A stretch of DNA of 64,000 nucleotides, from contig JACJYK010000001.1 of the NCBI GenBank assembly GCA_020636135.1, positions 1,536,501 through 1,600,500 on the forward strand, in the 5' to 3' direction. Both the position numbers and the translations under genes were made by a program. The notes below the pieces were generated by a model that was not told the origin of the DNA, made no database searches, and was given only the letters and a program-made list of their open reading frames with translations. The DNA is from Lewinellaceae bacterium (lineage in GTDB: Bacteria > Bacteroidota > Bacteroidia > Chitinophagales > Saprospiraceae). Positions 59,384 to 64,000 of the stretch are shown here, piece after piece (position 1 is the first letter of the stretch; each line of letters starts with the position of its first letter).

Positions 59384-59718
59384 AACAGGTATGGTGGTTT
59401 ATTCCGTTATTCTTTCTGTTCCAATGCGGTCATGAGACACGTCCGCCTTATGAGCAATTGTCGGATTCTACTTATGTCAACCTGATTATTGATATGAGCA
59501 TTGCAGATGTCGCCGTAAACAGGGAGTCAAACCGGAATATTGATAGCCTGCGAGAAGTATTTTTACAAACCATGGGTGAGAACTATCACCTGGACAGCAC
59601 GCAGGTAACTGAAGCCATCAAATACCTGGAAAAAGACCTTCCCCGCATGAAAAAAATTTACGAGCAGGTGAGCGAAGAATTGAACAAAAGGATTGACAGT
59701 CTGTCAAAAGCGAAATAA
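59380..59718 (+). CDS. DUF4296 lipoprotein
   Basis: The 112-residue protein starts at GTG (59380), overlaps the sixA stop by four bases and has a short lipoprotein leader (FIPLFFLFQC-GHE). The mature part is helical (YVNLIIDMSIADVAVN; YEQVSEELNKRIDSL) and matches the Bacteroidota DUF4296 pattern with its conserved DST..V..AI..L segment. Function is unknown. It is translationally coupled to sixA. Confidence 0.82.
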   Translation: MKQVWWFIPLFFLFQCGHETRPPYEQLSDSTYVNLIIDMSIADVAVNRESNRNIDSLREVFLQTMGENYHLDSTQVTEAIKYLEKDLPRMKKIYEQVSEELNKRIDSLSKAK

Positions 59719-59799
59719 AATATAATCATTTCTTAATATATTCATAATCTAAGCCGGTCAGGAAGTGCCTATTTTCACCCCTGGAAAAGAAGACATGTC

Positions 59800-60489
59800 A
59801 TGGAATCGGACAACACACGGATCTTACTGGTTGATGATGAGGAAGATATACTCGAATTCCTCAACTACAATCTTACCAAAGCCGGATATCAGGTAGATAC
59901 GGCTGAAAATGGAAAGACAGCCCTGCAGAAAACGGCCAAAACACCTTACGATCTGATCATCCTGGACATTATGATGCCCGAGATGGACGGAGTCGAAGTG
60001 TGCCGGGAGATCAGGAACCAGGAGACGAACCGCGATTCACTGATAGCATTCCTGACTGCCAGAAGCGAAGACTTTACCCAGATCGCCGCCCTTGATTCCG
60101 GCGGTGACGATTTCATAACCAAGCCCATAAAACCCGGAGTTTTTTTGAGTCGAATTCAGGCACTGCTGCGCCGTAAAAAACGATCAGAAGATGATGATGC
60201 AGGTCTGGTCCTCACATTCGGTGACTTACGCATCGATAAGGAGAAGCTGGAGGTATACGAAAGGGACGAGTTGATCCACCTAGCAAAGAAGGAGTTTGAA
60301 TTGTTGTACCTTCTGGTGTCCAAACCCGGTAAAGTATTCAACCGTGATGAAATCCTTCAGAAGGTATGGGGTTCAGATGTGATTGTTACCAACCGAACGG
60401 TTGACGTGCATATCCGCAAATTGCGCGAGAAGATTGGTGATGATTACATCAAAACGATCAAAGGAGTCGGTTATAAATTTGATTATTGA
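59800..60489 (+). CDS. OmpR/PhoB-family response regulator
   Basis: The 229-residue protein has a receiver domain with the acidic pair Asp12-Asp13, phosphorylation site Asp56 (IILDIMMPEMDG), and the conserved KPIKPG Lys. A winged-helix DNA-binding domain follows (about 135-229: LIHLAKKEFELLYLL, VTNRTVDVHIRKLREKI, TIKGVGYKF). It pairs with the histidine kinase encoded next, whose start overlaps its stop by one base. The signal and target promoters are unknown; the phosphate-type PhoB/PhoR system is the closest analogue. Confidence 0.93.
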   Translation: MESDNTRILLVDDEEDILEFLNYNLTKAGYQVDTAENGKTALQKTAKTPYDLIILDIMMPEMDGVEVCREIRNQETNRDSLIAFLTARSEDFTQIAALDSGGDDFITKPIKPGVFLSRIQALLRRKKRSEDDDAGLVLTFGDLRIDKEKLEVYERDELIHLAKKEFELLYLLVSKPGKVFNRDEILQKVWGSDVIVTNRTVDVHIRKLREKIGDDYIKTIKGVGYKFDY

Positions 60490-61532
60490 TGTTTAAAAAC
60501 CTGACCATCAGGGCAGTGGCTTTATTGACTTCAGTGGTCATTCTGCTGCTCATCCTACTATTGTATCTGGTCTATACGAAAGTTCCGTCCATGGGGGAGG
60601 TCCAATGGGTAAGCAGTCTCATTTTGTTGGTGATTGCCTACGTATTGATCTTTTTTACCATGATGTTTTTCCTGGATAAATTCATCTACCGGAAAATAAA
60701 AGTGATTTATAAGGTCATTCATAAATCCAAAGTATCGACTGGAAAGAAGATTGATTCCGACGAAAACATCATCCAGAATGTGGAGCGTGAAGTAGCGGAA
60801 TGGGCTGCCGACCAACAGCGTCAGATTGACACACTGAAGGCGCTGGAGACGTACCGCAGGGATTTTGTAGGTAATATTTCACACGAATTAAAAACACCCA
60901 TCTTCAATATTCAGGGCTATCTGCACACCTTACTGGAAGGAGGCCTGCAGGATGAGACCATCAATCTAAAGTACCTGGAGCGAGCCGTAGCCAATGTGGA
61001 ACGGCTGCAAAACATCGTGCAGGACCTGGATACCATATCAAAACTCGAATCCGGAGCGATGATCCTGGACATCACTGCATTCGACATAAGGATATTGGTA
61101 CAGGAGGTATTGGAACATCTGGAGATGCAGGCCGCAAAGAAAAAGATCGCCATTGGTTTTAAAGAAGGAGCGGATAAATCCTTTAAAGTGAAAGCGGACC
61201 GGGAAGCCATCCGTCAGGTTTTCATCAATCTGATCTCCAATGCTATTAAATACGGGAACCCCGGAGGGTACGTACGGGTATCCTTTTACGACATGCACGC
61301 GTATGTGCTGATCGAGATTGCCGATAATGGTATCGGAATCTCCGAAAAACACCTGCCACACTTGTTTGACCGTTTTTACCGGGTGGAAAAGAGCCGCTCC
61401 AGAGCAGAAGGTGGCACGGGTTTGGGCCTCTCTATAGTTAAACACATTATTGAAGCGCATAAGCAGACCATCAACGTGCGCAGTACACCTCACTTGGGAT
61501 CTACATTTGGATTTACACTGGAGAAAGCCTGA
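60489..61532 (+). CDS. PhoR-like sensor histidine kinase
   Basis: The 347-residue protein has two N-terminal membrane segments (VALLTSVVILLLILLLYLV; LILLVIAYVLIFFTMMFF) with only a very short loop between them, so there is no real periplasmic sensor. The phosphoacceptor is SHELKTPIFNI (His132). The ATP-binding domain has the N box NLISNAIKYG, the G1 box DNGIGISE and the G2 box GTGLGLSIV. The ATG at 60489 shares one base with the response-regulator stop; a TTG just before it is less likely as a start. Sensing probably happens in the membrane or cytoplasm. Confidence 0.92.
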   Translation: MFKNLTIRAVALLTSVVILLLILLLYLVYTKVPSMGEVQWVSSLILLVIAYVLIFFTMMFFLDKFIYRKIKVIYKVIHKSKVSTGKKIDSDENIIQNVEREVAEWAADQQRQIDTLKALETYRRDFVGNISHELKTPIFNIQGYLHTLLEGGLQDETINLKYLERAVANVERLQNIVQDLDTISKLESGAMILDITAFDIRILVQEVLEHLEMQAAKKKIAIGFKEGADKSFKVKADREAIRQVFINLISNAIKYGNPGGYVRVSFYDMHAYVLIEIADNGIGISEKHLPHLFDRFYRVEKSRSRAEGGTGLGLSIVKHIIEAHKQTINVRSTPHLGSTFGFTLEKA

Positions 61533-61538
61533 TGGGAA

Positions 61539-62903
61539 TCAATCCAGGTTCAATGCCTCCGTTTTAACTGTGGAGTCCGCAGCAGAATCTACTTTGGTCG
61601 CCATCACGGGTTGAGTCTGATCGATCGGGGCTACGATTTTGGTATCAATCATACTCCGGATCTGGTCCTTCACCACATTGAAAGCAGGCAAGTCATCCTT
61701 AGCCATTGGTTCAGGGGGAGGGAAGTTCAGCTTCAATGGGTCGATTTGTTTTCCATTTTTCCAGAAACGATAGCAGACATGGGGACCGGTGGCCAGTCCG
61801 GTGGAACCAACATAGCCGATGGTCTGCCCCTGGCGTACCCGTACTCCAGGCCTTATGCCGGAAGCGAATCCTTTCATGTGCAGGTATTGCGTCTCAAAGG
61901 TTTTGTCATGGCGGATCTTCACAAAGTTACCATTGCCTTTGGTGTAGGAAGCCATGATCACAGTGCCGTCTGCCGTGGCCTGAATGGGCGTGCCGTAATT
62001 TGCAGCAAAATCGGTCCCGAGATGGGCCCGGCGTATTTTCAGCACCGGATGAAACCGACTGGGGTTATAGCGGCTAGAGATACGATACTTGGCACTGATC
62101 GGGGACATCAGGAACTGACGAACCATAGGCCTGCCCTGACCGTCAAAGTATCCATGATACTTTTCATTTTCATAATAATAAGCGTAATACTCCTGCCCTC
62201 CGGTAGCGAAATAGGCGCCCAGTAGTTTACCCACGCCCGAGGGTTGGCCGTCAATGTATTCCTTTTCATAGACCAGTTTGTACACATCTCCGTGCTGGAC
62301 ATAATCAAAACTGATCACCCAGCCTAATGCTTCTTCCATTTTGGTGATCAGACTGTATGCAACCCCGCTTGAGGCCATGGCAACCCATAATGAACTTTCA
62401 ATAGAGCCTTCGTCATAAACCAATTGAAGTTCACGGGGGCGTTCCACTACTTTGATGTCGTTCTGGAAGCCAAGATCGTAAATGACGTATTTACGGGAGT
62501 CAGGTTCATAGATGAAATAGAGAGGCGCGGTGGCGGTATCGCGGTAGACGAGCGCATAATTATTGCCTTCCCGCATGTTCCGGGTGCTGGCAATCTTGCT
62601 TTTGTCGGAACCGAACTGAACTTGTTCGGCAGCCTGTGCTATTTCAAAAACTTTCTGGGAACTGATACCGGCATCATTCAGAATATCGGATAAAAACTGA
62701 TTGCGTTTAATGACTCCACTGTCTACAATGAATGAATCCAGGTCAAAGCCATAACTGAGTAACTTGGGGTGTACCTCCGTCATTTCAACGGCTTCTGGCT
62801 CAGTTTGTTGGTGTTTGTAGCTGCTATAGAAATTAGGAATGAGTAATACGGCAGCCAGAATAAATACCAGGACGGAGAGGATAATCCAAAAACTTTTCTG
62901 CAT
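61539..62903 (-). CDS. M23-family (LytM-type) peptidoglycan endopeptidase
   Basis: The 454-residue protein has an N-terminal membrane anchor (IILSVLVFILAAVLLIPNF), a long linker region with LysM/OapA-like features, and an M23 domain at about residues 285-395. Seen are RRAHLGTDFAANYGTPI (His and Asp zinc ligands), YLHMKGF (catalytic His), and TGPHVCYRFWKNG. In the last motif the usual third zinc ligand His of HxH is Cys (HVC), a variant common among Bacteroidota relatives. It likely cuts peptide cross-links in peptidoglycan. It is convergent with the histidine kinase gene, six bases apart. Confidence 0.88.
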   Translation of the reverse strand: MQKSFWIILSVLVFILAAVLLIPNFYSSYKHQQTEPEAVEMTEVHPKLLSYGFDLDSFIVDSGVIKRNQFLSDILNDAGISSQKVFEIAQAAEQVQFGSDKSKIASTRNMREGNNYALVYRDTATAPLYFIYEPDSRKYVIYDLGFQNDIKVVERPRELQLVYDEGSIESSLWVAMASSGVAYSLITKMEEALGWVISFDYVQHGDVYKLVYEKEYIDGQPSGVGKLLGAYFATGGQEYYAYYYENEKYHGYFDGQGRPMVRQFLMSPISAKYRISSRYNPSRFHPVLKIRRAHLGTDFAANYGTPIQATADGTVIMASYTKGNGNFVKIRHDKTFETQYLHMKGFASGIRPGVRVRQGQTIGYVGSTGLATGPHVCYRFWKNGKQIDPLKLNFPPPEPMAKDDLPAFNVVKDQIRSMIDTKIVAPIDQTQPVMATKVDSAADSTVKTEALNLD

Positions 62904-62981
62904 ATGCTTCCGGTTTTGATCGGTGGCAAAAAAATCATGCCAACTCTGATAATCAATTTACCTTTAACAATAAAAGATCGC

Positions 62982-62989
62982 CAAAAATA
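62982..62989 (-). promoter_or_regulatory. -7 box for the M23 peptidase gene
   Basis: TATTTTTG on the minus strand matches TAnnTTTG, 79 bases before the ATG at 62903. The spacing is long, and no clear -33 TTG is seen. Confidence 0.35.
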
Positions 62990-63057
62990 GGGAGCTATCT
63001 TAAGCAAATCAAATATATATATTTATAATTTATTGATATTGTTAATATATAGGTCGC

Positions 63058-63900
63058 ATGATTCCATATCGTAAGACCTGGAATGTCGCGGGTACGGTAC
63101 TGGATTTCTCAACGCCGCGAATCATGGGTATTCTGAACATCACCGAAGATTCATTTTACGATGGCGGGCTCTACCAGGATGAGGCAGGTTTCAAAAACAA
63201 GGTTCTCCAAATGGTGGAGGAAGGAGCTGATATCCTCGATCTGGGCGCCATGTCTTCCCGTCCCGGTGCCATCGAATTGCCCGTCGAAACGGAGATCGAA
63301 CGCCTGTTACAGGCTCTGAGGTGGATGCGCGAACTGGGCATTGATTGTTTCATTTCCGTAGACACCTATCGTGCAGACGTTCTGCGGGCCGCGCTGGATC
63401 ATGGGGCACACATCTGTAACGACATCAGCGGTGGACTGTTGGATAGCGGCCTGTGGGGTGTGCTGGCAGAATACAAAGTCCCTTACATTTTAATGCATAT
63501 GGCCGGGCAGCCGCAAAACATGCAAAATGCCCCTCATTACCAGGATGTAACCAATGACATCCTACAGTTTTTCATTACCAGGATCAATGCGCTTCATGGA
63601 CTTGGGATATACGATATCCTGGTCGATCCGGGATTTGGATTTGGCAAGACCATTGAGCACAATTATACCATTTTGCAGGACTTGAATGCCTTTCATCTCA
63701 CCAACAAGCCCATTTTAGTGGGCATCTCGAGAAAATCCATGATCTACCGGCCGTTGAAGACCACCCCAGATGTTGTTTTGCCGGGAACATCAGCGCTCCA
63801 TTTTGCCGCTCTGGAACGAGGAGCGGATGTTTTGCGCGTGCATGATGTAGCTGCCGCCCGCCAGGTAATCACTGTGTTTGAGCAACTTAAAACAGGCTAA
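63058..63900 (+). CDS. folP: Dihydropteroate synthase
   Basis: The 280-residue enzyme joins p-aminobenzoate to dihydropterin pyrophosphate in folate synthesis. It has the first pterin-loop motif IMGILNITEDSFYDGG, LDLGAMSSRPGA (usually GGxSTRPG, so Met replaces the second Ser/Thr-type position), the SVDTYRADV strand, HICNDISGG, LMHMAGQPQNMQ, DPGFGFGKT and GISRKSM. The terminal RVHDV is standard. It is divergent from the M23 gene. In Bacteroidota folP is often followed by the diadenylate cyclase gene, and a -7 box after its stop fits a next gene beyond the window. Confidence 0.93.
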   Translation: MIPYRKTWNVAGTVLDFSTPRIMGILNITEDSFYDGGLYQDEAGFKNKVLQMVEEGADILDLGAMSSRPGAIELPVETEIERLLQALRWMRELGIDCFISVDTYRADVLRAALDHGAHICNDISGGLLDSGLWGVLAEYKVPYILMHMAGQPQNMQNAPHYQDVTNDILQFFITRINALHGLGIYDILVDPGFGFGKTIEHNYTILQDLNAFHLTNKPILVGISRKSMIYRPLKTTPDVVLPGTSALHFAALERGADVLRVHDVAAARQVITVFEQLKTG

Positions 63901-63914
63901 CCTCGTTTTTAGTG

Positions 63915-63922
63915 TACTTTTG
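63915..63922 (+). promoter_or_regulatory. -7 box for a gene beyond the window edge
   Basis: TACTTTTG matches TAnnTTTG 15 bases after the folP stop and points out of the window. No start codon with a credible frame lies in the remaining 78 bases. Confidence 0.35.
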
Positions 63923-64000
63923 TGGTAAACATTTGTTAATTACTCCGTCCGGGATAATCAACCCTGTACTTCCGGTGTTTGGAGTGTGAGTACAGATCTT

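Overview
The window comes from a member of the Bacteroidota, most likely the Saprospiria (Lewinella/Saprospira-like). The evidence is: exact TAnnTTTG promoter boxes in front of several genes (folD, both tRNA genes, copA, moeA); weak Shine-Dalgarno signals; many lipoproteins and Tat-type leader peptides; a type IX secretion C-terminal domain on a large FG-GAP/ASPIC protein; and Bacteroidota-typical families (DUF4296, probable DUF6503, SusC-like plug, short arginine decarboxylase beside a deoxyhypusine-synthase homologue). The genus call is an inference. It looks like ordinary chromosome: no phage, insertion sequence, CRISPR array or replication origin was seen.

Layout. 1-2.9 kb (minus): prmA (cut by the window edge), folD, maf and a UbiA prenyltransferase. 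3.0-10 kb: a two-AAA+-domain ATPase with two N-terminal beta-rich segments, a methyltransferase, a small outer-membrane-like protein and a secreted FG-GAP/ASPIC protein. 10.1-10.4 kb: tRNA-His followed by a hairpin and a truncated GIY-YIG nuclease reading frame. 10.4-19.6 kb: a cNMP-binding-domain protein, a phosphotriesterase-like lipoprotein, a secreted caspase-fold peptidase, a TlpA-like thioredoxin, a voltage-gated K+ channel with a zinc ribbon, and small unknowns. 19.7-27.9 kb (minus): a tight sugar-metabolism operon (TIM-barrel isomerase, two Gfo/Idh/MocA oxidoreductases, SDR, ROK kinase, SIS isomerase, MetE-core protein), then a UlaG-like hydrolase. 28-37 kb: a lipoprotein, a serine-hydrolase-like protein that has lost its catalytic residues, a copper P-type ATPase, a GH16 glucanase + stand-alone TonB plug lipoprotein + NIPSNAP group, and an FAD oxidoreductase. 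37-41 kb: an adenylate cyclase/TPR protein and an FG-GAP protein. 41.2-41.7 kb: a nested palindrome ending exactly at the 3' end of tRNA-Ser(TGA). 41.7-47.9 kb (minus): HAD phosphatase, DgoK and KDPG/KDPGal aldolase, an isopropylmalate/citramalate-synthase homologue, an esterase and XdhC. 48-53.6 kb: moeA, a GT39 glycosyltransferase, a GH13 lipoprotein with a strong terminator, and a DksA-like protein. 53.7-58.8 kb (minus): polyamine pair, RidA, RlmH, SWIM protein. 58.9-63.9 kb: SixA, DUF4296, an OmpR/PhoR-type two-component pair, an M23 peptidase and folP.

How they work together. The window mixes housekeeping (folate, translation methylation, 23S rRNA modification, molybdenum cofactor) with carbohydrate use by a heterotroph: GH16 and GH13 hydrolases, an esterase, the oxidoreductase/isomerase/kinase operon, and DgoK/aldolase. 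The adenylate cyclase and the cNMP-domain protein could form a cyclic-nucleotide signalling branch. The most unusual structures are the palindromic elements that follow both tRNA genes, one with a GIY-YIG remnant; the sugar operon carrying a MetE-core enzyme with its full zinc-ligand set; and the inactivated serine hydrolase homologue.
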